From a virus: a stretch of 39,325 nucleotides of DNA. Position 1 is the stretch's first letter; every line of letters starts with the position of its first letter. Location of the stretch: positions 1 to 39,325 of the IMG/VR virus record IMGVR_UViG_3300033148_004627, one strand, 5' to 3'. The position numbers and the translations under genes are program-made. A model generated the notes under the pieces. It saw nothing but the letters and a program-made list of their open reading frames with translations. It did no database searches and was not told where the DNA came from. This document shows positions 9,839-18,067 of the stretch, in pieces.

Positions 9839-12811
9839 CTATCTAAAGTTAGGCGGAAGAGAGGTCAGCCCTGACTGGGCTCCCAATGTGATTGTTGGAT
9901 CAAATCGCGGTACACGTAGGTTGCGGATTATATCTGTGCTAGCCTGTTGCCCCTTGCCGAGCAAAGGAGCCAGGAATGGTGACTGTATCAAGTTGAGAAG
10001 CATTGGCATACCAGTTTTATTAGAGAAGAAGTACCCCTGAGTTTCATAGAGAGCATAGATTTGATCGACAGGAATATCTCGATTCTCTTTCATAATTTCC
10101 TTTCCGATAGAGACAGCTTCTTTACTCGTCCTTGCCATCCTAAGACGCTCTTCGAAGTCAATCAGACTCCTAGCCACTTCGTCTTGCCTCTTCTGCGTTA
10201 GGCCCGCAACACGGCTCTCTGATGACGGCTCTAAGATTGAGAGATCCCCCTGCCCATACTCGTAAACCAACTGCTGTTTGACAGCATTCACAAATTTCTG
10301 ATTGCCACCACTTTCAAGGTTGGCGCGAGAGATAATCTCCTCAGCTTTGCGCTGGGCTGATAAGCCCGGATTCTGCGCTGTGATCTGATTCCACAAGTTG
10401 TCCACATACGGACTCTTCCCAGAGAGAGGAATGGCTGTATCTGAGCTAGCAGGAATGAACTTATCTAGCTGGACAGGATTGCCATCGATATCTGTCACCC
10501 TATAGTGCAAATGCGAACCGCCACCACCAAGGTCAATAACATTGCCAGTTGCTCCCATGGTAGCAAACGGGACGCCACGCTTTAATTCATCACCTTCATT
10601 ACAATTAACCCTATCTAAGTGTGCGTATAGATGGACATTCCGATTATTGTCAACGGCAGTAACAAAGTTCCCGTATGGGCTGTTTGGGTCATAGTTAGCA
10701 AAGCCCGGAGCATTAATCTCCTGCACATATCCATTGACGAATGGAGTAATCTTATCATTAACCATTCCATCGATATCAATCGCATATTTATCCACACCAG
10801 TATGATTTGGCGATCCGCTTATTATATCCCCCGTACCTATGGTGCCAGACCACTTGCCGAATGTCACAGCCGTACGTGAGTACAAATCTTCCGGAGAGAA
10901 GAACAAGCTATCCAGCCTCGGGTCATCAAAGTAGCTGCCACCAGCCCCCGGCATATACCCCGGATAACCATCAATAAGGACAGTCTCTCCATACTCATTG
11001 ACCATGAGCCCACCCATCGCCTCAGACAATTTCAGGTCGACTTTATCAAACGTCTTATTCCACTTCGCTACATCAAGCGAGTACCTACTCTGAGCGACCT
11101 GCAGATTCCCCTGACTAATATCAAGGCGTTCAAGGTCAATTACTTGGTTAAACTTATCATTATCCTTCTTGTGCTCGAACTTAGCAATCTCAAGCATCTG
11201 TGTCTGCACGAACTTATTGTTCTCCACAGCGGCATCCGCACGCTTGCCAGCTATCTCACTGAATGCTTTCAAGTAATCGTTCTCCATCTTCGTGATCGCA
11301 TCATTCCTGTCCTTTGTGTAATTAAACACAGTCTTATCGATCTCTAACGCACGGTCGAACATCTTATCCTCCAACTGCATAGCAGATGCTCTGTAGTTAT
11401 CATAAGCATTACTCTCATTAGTCAAGAAGTTCCTTTCAACCTCCTGAGACTTCTCTGAGGCTTCACGGCTCAAGAACGCCCTATCAGATACAAGATCAGA
11501 GAGTATACGGTCTCCGGCTTTTAGAGCTTCATATACACGCCCTACATGCGCAGAGGATTCCGCACTGCTACTACCAATAGCCAGATCAAGCATGAGATCT
11601 TTACGGTCACGCTCATTCTTAACCTGCTGATCCCTAATCTGTCTCTCAAGCAGACTATCTGCTCTATCGTAGTTGCGGTTTACTATTGCATTCTCGTTAT
11701 CACGTAGTCTCTCAGACGCATCAAGTTGATTCTGCAGAATAGTCTGATTAAACACATCATGGCGTGCAGCAAAAGTAGCAAGCCTGTCACTTGTCTCATT
11801 GATATACTTTTCAAGCATCGCATCTCCTACTTCTATAGCCCTCGCGGAGTTTCCATACTGCTGAAATGCAGATGCTTCTGCTTGATCCAGATAATCAAAG
11901 ATTGGCTGATAAAGAGATGAGGCCTGTCCTTGTTGATCCTCTGGCAGACCACTAATCATAGTCTCAATAGAAGGAGTTGGTGGATTATCACGCATCGATT
12001 CTCTCTTTGCTTCCCCACGTGCGATGTCCTCCTGGCTATGTTGAATCCTAAGAGCATTCCTTTGCTTTTCAGTCTCACCAGGATCATCGACGTTTCTCCA
12101 TACCGTAACACCTTCCTTATTAGTGAATGGTACCAATTTCCTAATATTAATGGCATTGATATCCTGCTGACGCTGCTGCTGCAGATCTGCATAATCTTGC
12201 TCTGTGAATCGCCCTTGGGTAAAGCTGAATCCTGGTGCACCACCAGCCCTTGCAATAGGACTCTGTAATGGTGCCCCTGCCGGTTGCTGCGTCTCAGCGG
12301 TTCGCTGTCCTGGTGAGAACACTGGACCTGCATCTCTCAATATGTTCCCTTCTGCATCTTCCACATATGCTCTTGTCCCTGCGGCCGGATTTTTAGGATC
12401 AACAACTTTAAACACAACACGCTCTCCCGCTGCTTCATCGATCTCTCCGAATTGCCCGGGCCGTATTCCCACATCTGGCCGCTGCTGTCGTTGTCTTGTG
12501 ACATCTTCCTGTGCAGCCCTACGACCACTCCTACCACCACTCAGTAGATTACTTGGATCGATACTTGGTGGTACACCAGCCGCAACCAAATCAGCTTTCT
12601 GCTGTGGAGTCAGAGTCGGATCTGGGGTTCGTATAGGGCCAATCGATTGTTGAATCGGCACAGTTGGAGTTCTACTAGGCAAGCTTTGCTGTGCCAAAGC
12701 ATCCGCACGAGCCACTAGATCTCTGGCCGCCTGGTTTGCTGTACCGGACGCTATATTCCTACGAGCTCTATCCAGACCTCTTCGTTCAGCCGGTGTAAGT
12801 CCAGTAGCCAT
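9839..12811 (-). CDS. internal virion protein with embedded M23 (LytM) peptidase (990 aa)
   Basis: A zinc endopeptidase domain that would cut peptide cross-links of peptidoglycan is embedded in a long structural protein. Visible metal site residues are HTGVD (His 670, Asp 674) and HLH (His 767, His 769), with YAHLD (His 731) between them, which is the M23/LytM arrangement. The N-terminal 260 residues are Gln/Arg/Pro-rich and low in complexity. Residues about 290-600 are strongly helical and charged, probably coiled coil. After the peptidase come helical segments ending in a short Pro-rich tail. Catalytic domains of this kind inside a virion protein usually open the cell wall during DNA entry, and the neighbouring 1447-residue protein fits the same role. 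No signal peptide is visible. Confidence 0.82.
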   Translation of the reverse strand: MATGLTPAERRGLDRARRNIASGTANQAARDLVARADALAQQSLPSRTPTVPIQQSIGPIRTPDPTLTPQQKADLVAAGVPPSIDPSNLLSGGRSGRRAAQEDVTRQRQQRPDVGIRPGQFGEIDEAAGERVVFKVVDPKNPAAGTRAYVEDAEGNILRDAGPVFSPGQRTAETQQPAGAPLQSPIARAGGAPGFSFTQGRFTEQDYADLQQQRQQDINAINIRKLVPFTNKEGVTVWRNVDDPGETEKQRNALRIQHSQEDIARGEAKRESMRDNPPTPSIETMISGLPEDQQGQASSLYQPIFDYLDQAEASAFQQYGNSARAIEVGDAMLEKYINETSDRLATFAARHDVFNQTILQNQLDASERLRDNENAIVNRNYDRADSLLERQIRDQQVKNERDRKDLMLDLAIGSSSAESSAHVGRVYEALKAGDRILSDLVSDRAFLSREASEKSQEVERNFLTNESNAYDNYRASAMQLEDKMFDRALEIDKTVFNYTKDRNDAITKMENDYLKAFSEIAGKRADAAVENNKFVQTQMLEIAKFEHKKDNDKFNQVIDLERLDISQGNLQVAQSRYSLDVAKWNKTFDKVDLKLSEAMGGLMVNEYGETVLIDGYPGYMPGAGGSYFDDPRLDSLFFSPEDLYSRTAVTFGKWSGTIGTGDIISGSPNHTGVDKYAIDIDGMVNDKITPFVNGYVQEINAPGFANYDPNSPYGNFVTAVDNNRNVHLYAHLDRVNCNEGDELKRGVPFATMGATGNVIDLGGGGSHLHYRVTDIDGNPVQLDKFIPASSDTAIPLSGKSPYVDNLWNQITAQNPGLSAQRKAEEIISRANLESGGNQKFVNAVKQQLVYEYGQGDLSILEPSSESRVAGLTQKRQDEVARSLIDFEERLRMARTSKEAVSIGKEIMKENRDIPVDQIYALYETQGYFFSNKTGMPMLLNLIQSPFLAPLLGKGQQASTDIIRNLRVPRFDPTITLGAQSGLTSLPPNFR

Positions 12812-12813
12812 AA

Positions 12814-14136
12814 CTAATTAGGGTTAATAACCTTTTCAATAATAATGTTCCGCAAAATCGCAGAATCGTTTACACTGTTGTTTTCAGGTTGAGCAGTGAG
12901 TTTGAATGCTGCATTCGCTGTAGTATCTACAGTGACAGGTGTCGGAGAAGAGAAGAAAGTATTTCCAAGCTGCCAGTTCACAGAACCCTCCAAAATCATT
13001 TTCATGACAGGGCTTATCGTTCCTGTCCCACCTATTGTCCTGCAAATGAAGCACGCTTCAATTTCAAGAACATCATCTCCCGGGGTACTTGTATCCTGAT
13101 AATCTACCCATGTGGCGAGTGTTGTGCTTCCGAATTTCAAACGTAGTGTCATGTGACCAGAACCGCCGCTTGCTGTGCTGATTATTAGACTGGCTTTCAT
13201 TCTATACACATCACCAATGGCAAGATCATTCGCTGGAATTGTGTAATACTTATCCAAATCCGTCTCCGATGTAGTGCTGACAACGGTTGTTGAATCGGCA
13301 GTATTTGAATACTTCGGAATGACAAGAACTTCATTACTGAGATCAACAGATAATCCATCACTGTCTCTCGTAACTCCACCATTAGTTTTCACTTTTGCCC
13401 TCAACTTGTTGCTGGAAAATTCCAGCCCAGAGTCCGTAGCAAGTTCCACATCAATATCCAAATCTTCATCCCCTGCATCATTGATCTCCGTCACAGTAAT
13501 ACCATCCCCACCAGTAATCTTCTCAGAAAGATATCCTGTATTGGTATCATTAGATGATACCTTACTTTTCTCATCTGTTCCTGCGGCAGCGGCAAGATCT
13601 TCCAGCGATGTTGCTGCTGTGGTCCTAGAAGCAAGTATAAGATCAACTCCATCAGAGTAGATTTTCTCCTGAGTATCAAATCGCAACTCCTTGTTGGCTG
13701 CCATGTCAATATCCTCTGTGAATGTCTGATCCTTAGAGAAAGTATTTGCCCGATCCACATCTGCTTTCTGGTTCAATGAGTGATGATAGACAACAAGCCT
13801 CACCTCAGCATTCTTGGAGAATGCCTGACCAGTACCAGACGCGGTAAGGTTGTCTGCCGTAGGATCAAGCCCACGACCAACGCCAGCAGCGGTTAGCGTA
13901 ATAGAACTATCTGAATTGACTGTCAATCCGTTAAAGCTCATCCACTCAACTTTCTCATCACCACCAACAACCTCTCTAATCTCGGCAATACCAGATTCCG
14001 TTTGCCAGTTCGTTGTTGTTCCATTGCGTGTAATAGCAGAAAATTTAATCCCTGACGTTTGAGTAGCAGTAATATTCACGGCCAACGTTGTCTTGTCGCC
14101 AGATTTAACATCCTGTGGTGTAGTAATATTAGCCAT
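12814..14136 (-). CDS. tail fibre-like protein (440 aa)
   Basis: This is likely a second fibre or tail appendage protein. The start is the ATG at 14136 (MANITTP), not the longer frame, because the upstream part would run into the plus-strand HNH gene region. The N-terminal part (about 1-140) is beta-rich with VEWMSFNGLTV. A middle region carries KELRFDTQEKIYSDGVDLIL, a motif type common in fibre proteins with repeated 'ELRF..' segments, followed by GGDGITVTE and SDGLSVDLS, which are typical phage fibre beta-repeats. The C-terminal 150 residues form a jelly-roll-like beta domain. The next gene (M23 protein) starts two bases after its stop. Receptor recognition is inferred from family resemblance only. 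Confidence 0.75.
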   Translation of the reverse strand: MANITTPQDVKSGDKTTLAVNITATQTSGIKFSAITRNGTTTNWQTESGIAEIREVVGGDEKVEWMSFNGLTVNSDSSITLTAAGVGRGLDPTADNLTASGTGQAFSKNAEVRLVVYHHSLNQKADVDRANTFSKDQTFTEDIDMAANKELRFDTQEKIYSDGVDLILASRTTAATSLEDLAAAAGTDEKSKVSSNDTNTGYLSEKITGGDGITVTEINDAGDEDLDIDVELATDSGLEFSSNKLRAKVKTNGGVTRDSDGLSVDLSNEVLVIPKYSNTADSTTVVSTTSETDLDKYYTIPANDLAIGDVYRMKASLIISTASGGSGHMTLRLKFGSTTLATWVDYQDTSTPGDDVLEIEACFICRTIGGTGTISPVMKMILEGSVNWQLGNTFFSSPTPVTVDTTANAAFKLTAQPENNSVNDSAILRNIIIEKVINPN

Positions 14137-14174
14137 AATTGACTTTAGTAATGAATAGAAGGTAACATCACCGT

Positions 14175-14666
14175 ATGAATACGTGTTCTGTTGATAACTG
14201 CCCCAAAGAGGTCTTGGCAAAAGGATATTGCAGCATTCATTATGACAGAAAACGTCTCTACGGCAGATTGGACAGAATAAATCGTATGCCAGGCGAAGGA
14301 TGGCCTAATGAGCAAGGATATCTTTGTATTAAAGTAGGCAAGAAGAGAAAACTTCTTCACAGGAAGATCATGGAAGATCACCTTGGGAGAAAGTTGACGC
14401 GGAAGGAATACGTTCATCATATTGATGGCAATATTCTTAATAACAATATTGAGAACCTTGAGGTAACTAATCATACCAAACATCAACGTGCGCACGCGAG
14501 ATACTACTATGGAAGCACTGACAAACAATGCCATCATTGTAAAAATACCCTCCCAAGAAGCAATTTTTATTGGAGGAAACGTGATCATTCCGTATATAGA
14601 GGAGATACCCACCAAGATTGGTGTCATGATTGTTGCCAGATATATAGAGATAAGATTAAGCATTAA
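14175..14666 (+). CDS. HNH homing endonuclease with N- and C-terminal zinc fingers (163 aa)
   Basis: This is a free-standing HNH nuclease, probably a selfish homing gene. At the N-terminus is a zinc knuckle with Cys 4, Cys 9, Cys 19 and His 22 (pattern C-x4-C-x9-C-x2-HY). In the middle is the HNH core KEYVHHIDGNILNNNIENL, with His 81-His 82, Asp 84 and Asn 91. A second pair of cysteine pairs, CHHC and CHDC, closes the protein. It is the only plus-strand gene inside the virion module, filling the space between the nozzle gene (convergent, 4 bases shared) and the tail fibre gene (divergent, 38 bases apart). A weak purine-rich AGAAGG lies 12 bases before the ATG. Orientation against the operon suggests insertion after the operon was formed. 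Confidence 0.9.
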   Translation: MNTCSVDNCPKEVLAKGYCSIHYDRKRLYGRLDRINRMPGEGWPNEQGYLCIKVGKKRKLLHRKIMEDHLGRKLTRKEYVHHIDGNILNNNIENLEVTNHTKHQRAHARYYYGSTDKQCHHCKNTLPRSNFYWRKRDHSVYRGDTHQDWCHDCCQIYRDKIKH

Positions 14667-16402
14667 TATGCGGTGTCTGGTACATCATCGAAGAGAACAA
14701 CACTGACTTGCCACTTATCGATGGCCCATGTTGAACCTTCTGTAAAAGAAGAGAAACGTAACTTGATATCTTCGCCTCGTCCGGCAATAACGAACGGATA
14801 TCTGAAAGGATACAAAGCTGTTGTATCACCACCACCACCAACCTCCGTACCAGATCCAACAAGAAGATCTCCTATCGCTTTAGCATTAGAAGCTAAGTCT
14901 CCATGAGTCTGACCGGTAATCGTTCGTATCCCACCGACTACCACATCATTTATAAGCACTTCAAAATTGATTGTAGTGTTCGCGCCAATAAATCCCTCAA
15001 TCACTCCATCTCTAAAAAACTTCGAATTACGATCTCCAAGATCATATCGGCCTGTAGTATAAGAATGAGGAACTGCAAGACCGTCCGCTTCATAGTCACC
15101 TCCAACCCTATATACCTTGTCATCATCTGGATTTCCAAAGTACGTGAAACCATCGAACGCGACATAAAATGCCACATCTTGTTCATCTGGATAGCTATAC
15201 TCATCAAGCCTATTATCATAGGTGATAGTTTTTAGTTTGCCATCAATATTCAGAGTAAGCCTATTTTTCTTTTCGTGAGGAATATATTTAAGACGTGCTG
15301 CAGTTTGCGGGTATCGACGTGATATATCAAGGATAGGATAAACCTCTTCATCAAATTTTTCATCAGGAAGGAGTTGATCAATATCTGGATCATATCCAAT
15401 ACGAATGAAGCGATCTCCAGTATAAAACGTCACGACATCCTCCATCTCCTCCACTGTAAATGCATTAGGGGTTCCATAATTCGGTGTGAAGAGACGAATC
15501 TCAGAGAAAACACGCAAACCATTGGAGGTAATCTCAATCGTAATATAATACACCTCCTTTTCAGAGAAGACGTAGAGACGATCACGCGTAGGAAGCAATG
15601 CTGTTACCGCACCCTTGCGTAGCAGATAGTTATTGTCATCCGTAAAATCCTTCACATTGTCTACATTCCCAATATTTGTAGTGCTTTTACTATATGGAAT
15701 AGCACCCGGAAAATCAGAAAGGCCACCAAGCCAAAGAGTGCTCTGCCACATCGCCATAGTCTTGCATTTTAATGAGGTACTCGCTGGAGCAGTGATAGTC
15801 CGCGCCTGTGTGACATATGTATCCGCATCGTGAGAGGCAGTGATATTCGTTACAGTCGTAAGATCATCAGTCGATACAGCAGTATAATCAATCTCGTCTC
15901 CTTCAATATAAACCTTATCTACACCATTGTTAAATCTGAATCCATTATCATCTGCAAGTTCAATCGTAGTAGAAGCAACTGTTATAGCAGTGTCCAGTCT
16001 TCCTACAGCAATCACACCTGCATCTTCCACACCATTGCAGTAGTAGATATTCCCACGGAACTCGGTGAAGAACACAGGGTTATCCTTCGTCAAGGATATT
16101 CCTGTATCCGCCTCCATCCAATCCACTGTCGTCGCATTCGTATAGAGAATCTTGCCGTTTACAGCTTTGAACACAAGCGGGTATTCTCCCATCTCATAGA
16201 GACCATCAATCCCCTCCCCAGTCTCCGCTACTGTCCAAGCAGACGGCATTGAATACCCAAGACTCGCAACTACAGCTCCATCAGGAGAATACGACATATG
16301 ACGAGACTCAATATTCTGTTCTTCTCCCACATTCTTCTCTCCCGCGGCTAGGTTCAGACCACCCGCCATATGTTCGCCGACGAGTAACTTCTCTCTAGGC
16401 AT
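14663..16402 (-). CDS. beta-propeller tail nozzle / tail stem protein (579 aa)
   Basis: This is probably the nozzle that closes the short tail below the adaptor ring. The protein is nearly all beta, with repeated blades of the type 'xPVFFTEFRGNIYYCNG', 'WQSTLWLGGLSDFPGAI', 'TRDRLYVFSEKEVYYI' and 'FTYFGNPDDDKVYRVGGDY', which fits the propeller of podovirus nozzle proteins. A 'TTIELADDNGF..IEGDEIDYTAV' insertion resembles a small beta domain seen in phage connector and tail proteins. The start at 16402 is chosen because its ATG overlaps the stop of the adaptor gene as TAATG; a TTG two codons earlier is less likely. The gene order adaptor then nozzle matches podovirus maps. Confidence 0.75.
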   Translation of the reverse strand: MPREKLLVGEHMAGGLNLAAGEKNVGEEQNIESRHMSYSPDGAVVASLGYSMPSAWTVAETGEGIDGLYEMGEYPLVFKAVNGKILYTNATTVDWMEADTGISLTKDNPVFFTEFRGNIYYCNGVEDAGVIAVGRLDTAITVASTTIELADDNGFRFNNGVDKVYIEGDEIDYTAVSTDDLTTVTNITASHDADTYVTQARTITAPASTSLKCKTMAMWQSTLWLGGLSDFPGAIPYSKSTTNIGNVDNVKDFTDDNNYLLRKGAVTALLPTRDRLYVFSEKEVYYITIEITSNGLRVFSEIRLFTPNYGTPNAFTVEEMEDVVTFYTGDRFIRIGYDPDIDQLLPDEKFDEEVYPILDISRRYPQTAARLKYIPHEKKNRLTLNIDGKLKTITYDNRLDEYSYPDEQDVAFYVAFDGFTYFGNPDDDKVYRVGGDYEADGLAVPHSYTTGRYDLGDRNSKFFRDGVIEGFIGANTTINFEVLINDVVVGGIRTITGQTHGDLASNAKAIGDLLVGSGTEVGGGGDTTALYPFRYPFVIAGRGEDIKLRFSSFTEGSTWAIDKWQVSVVLFDDVPDTAY

Positions 16403-17199
16403 TACCAACCTGGTGAAAAGGAACGATGTACAGAATCATCCTCAGTCGCAATCTGGGAGCGAGCTGCATTAAGCATCTCTCTAGCAAGAGCTTCATATTC
16501 GGAAGCCTTACCTGAATCATAGAGTTTGCGATACCCCCGCGCGGCCAAACGATAAATCACATAAGCATCCCACATTTGATAGATTTCCATCGTGCTAGTA
16601 CTCGTAAGAGTATTCGTTGCCTTCTTGTAATAACTCACAGTCACATCACTACCCGCACCCATCGAAGGCGGCAATACTATATATGTCGAGAAGATAGAGA
16701 AGAACCTTGCTTCTACATTCTCTTCCACACCCCATTTCGCATACCTATAAAGAGCACCATCAACGAAGAATGATCGAGGTTTCCCAAAGTTAGTTGGTAG
16801 CGCATACCCAAGTTGCATACTATCTCCAGCATCAAATCCTCTAGCAATGGCCGAGACCGTCATTGTAGTACCAACAATAGCAGTATACACATAAGGGATA
16901 TTGTCAAGCAACACAAGCCCACCAGTAGTTGGAAAACCAGTCGCCGATGTCATTGAAAGTGATGTAGCACCAGAAGCCGCGTCGGACGCCAGAGTAGTAT
17001 CCGCAACCGTGCGGAAAGTCCACGTGGCGTCCTGCGTCTTCAGTCGAGTCTTCTCGATAAATATTTTACTAAATCTGTTAGCCCACTTTTCCATGTCTGA
17101 TTGCCCAAGACCGGCGACTGGATTCGAGCTATTAAGAGACATCTCATTATATGCTTCTGTTACTACATCGCCGAATGTATTGAAGTTATAATCAGTCAT
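16402..17199 (-). CDS. head-to-tail adaptor protein (265 aa)
   Basis: This protein probably forms the ring that docks to the portal. Its N-terminal helices (about 1-60) and C-terminal helices (about 195-260, with a MWDAYVIYRLAARGYRKLYDS helix) enclose a beta domain. Parts of that domain (TTLASDAASGATSLSMTSATG, residues about 67-87, then VLLDNIPYVYTAI) resemble the small inserted domain of phage connectors. This helical-beta-helical pattern and its position immediately before the nozzle match adaptor proteins of podoviruses such as the SU10 type (family knowledge, not tested). The start ATG follows TTTGTTTCTCCT. Its stop overlaps the nozzle start. Confidence 0.7.
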   Translation of the reverse strand: MTDYNFNTFGDVVTEAYNEMSLNSSNPVAGLGQSDMEKWANRFSKIFIEKTRLKTQDATWTFRTVADTTLASDAASGATSLSMTSATGFPTTGGLVLLDNIPYVYTAIVGTTMTVSAIARGFDAGDSMQLGYALPTNFGKPRSFFVDGALYRYAKWGVEENVEARFFSIFSTYIVLPPSMGAGSDVTVSYYKKATNTLTSTSTMEIYQMWDAYVIYRLAARGYRKLYDSGKASEYEALAREMLNAARSQIATEDDSVHRSFSPGW

Positions 17200-17213
17200 A
17201 GGAGAAACAAAGA

Positions 17214-17984
17214 TTATTCATCATCAGAAGATAGATCCTCTCTCGGAGTAGAAGTTGCTGCAGCAGCAGCTTTTGCGACATCATCAGGTTCGTTCGGATT
17301 TACAGGCTCAGCACCTAACAGTTTTTCACGGATGGCTTCCAAACGCTTGTCTCTTCCTGTGGCGTGATGAACATCAAGGTCTATAGCTCTACAAAACTCT
17401 CGCATATCTCTATCACTCATCGCCTGAACCTCCTCCCAAGATGCATTTGGATTCACCGGAGAATCTGTCACATCGATAACAGTACGCTCCTCTACTGTCT
17501 CATCAACAATCTCGGGCTTCTGTATCGTTACCTGAACATCGTGATCCTCTGCTTCTGCCTCTTCAAAGTCTTCAAGGATAGATACGTAGTCCATACCAAC
17601 AATACGGTATGGGTAATCACGCTCTTCTGAGCGTAGGATTTTTCCAATCGGTGTCTTACCATTAATAGTTTCACGTAGATTCTTCTGCTCAGTTCTCACG
17701 TTATCTTCTAAAATTGTACGGTTTGATGAATACTTCTTCATCTCTGTATCTGTAGCGATCATTGCATCGAATCTCTTGATTCTATCCTTAGCGACGCGCA
17801 AGCGATACGCAATTAGATTTGGGTGTAGATATGTACCACACTCTCTAAATTCTGGCCTATGATGTCTGCCAGGAGTCTTTTGTAATGATAGGTTATCAGC
17901 GAAATTAATATCACTCGGACGCGGTATTGGTTCTGCGCCTAGAGATTGCAGCTTACGATACTGCTTCATTTTTAGCTCTGCCAT
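17214..17984 (-). CDS. unknown head-tail region protein with SAP/Rho-N-like C-terminus (256 aa)
   Basis: The function is not recognised. The start is taken at the internal ATG 17984 (MAELKMKQYRK), which follows the leader CTTACCCCCTTTACTCTC; the longer frame would read through a hairpin region. Residues about 10-110 are basic and helical with GTYLHPNLIAYRLRVAKDRI. Residues 140-180 are acidic. Around residues 185-230 there is a helical segment, WEEVQAMSDRDMREFCRAI followed by GRDKRLEAIREKLLG, resembling the small helix-extended-loop-helix domains (SAP, HeH, Rho-N) often seen at the ends of phage head proteins. The tail is acidic. The position between the beta-helix head protein and the adaptor suggests a structural or assembly role. 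Confidence 0.75.
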   Translation of the reverse strand: MAELKMKQYRKLQSLGAEPIPRPSDINFADNLSLQKTPGRHHRPEFRECGTYLHPNLIAYRLRVAKDRIKRFDAMIATDTEMKKYSSNRTILEDNVRTEQKNLRETINGKTPIGKILRSEERDYPYRIVGMDYVSILEDFEEAEAEDHDVQVTIQKPEIVDETVEERTVIDVTDSPVNPNASWEEVQAMSDRDMREFCRAIDLDVHHATGRDKRLEAIREKLLGAEPVNPNEPDDVAKAAAAATSTPREDLSSDDE

Positions 17985-18014
17985 GAGAGTAAAGGGGGTA
18001 AGTGATAGGAGATT

Positions 18015-18050
18015 GGGGTGAGACCCCATCTCAATCCCGCAGAAGCGGGA
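18015..18050 (-). other. two adjacent hairpins between head genes
   Basis: A 6-bp stem TCCCGC/GCGGGA with loop AGAA (18035-18050) and a 4-bp GGGG/CCCC hairpin (18015-18027) lie between the stop at 18068 and the start at 17984. Neither has a run of T after it on the minus strand, so they may stabilise the 3' end of the upstream mRNA or attenuate rather than terminate. Confidence 0.45.
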
Positions 18051-18067
18051 CTGAGTGGAGCCTCAAA

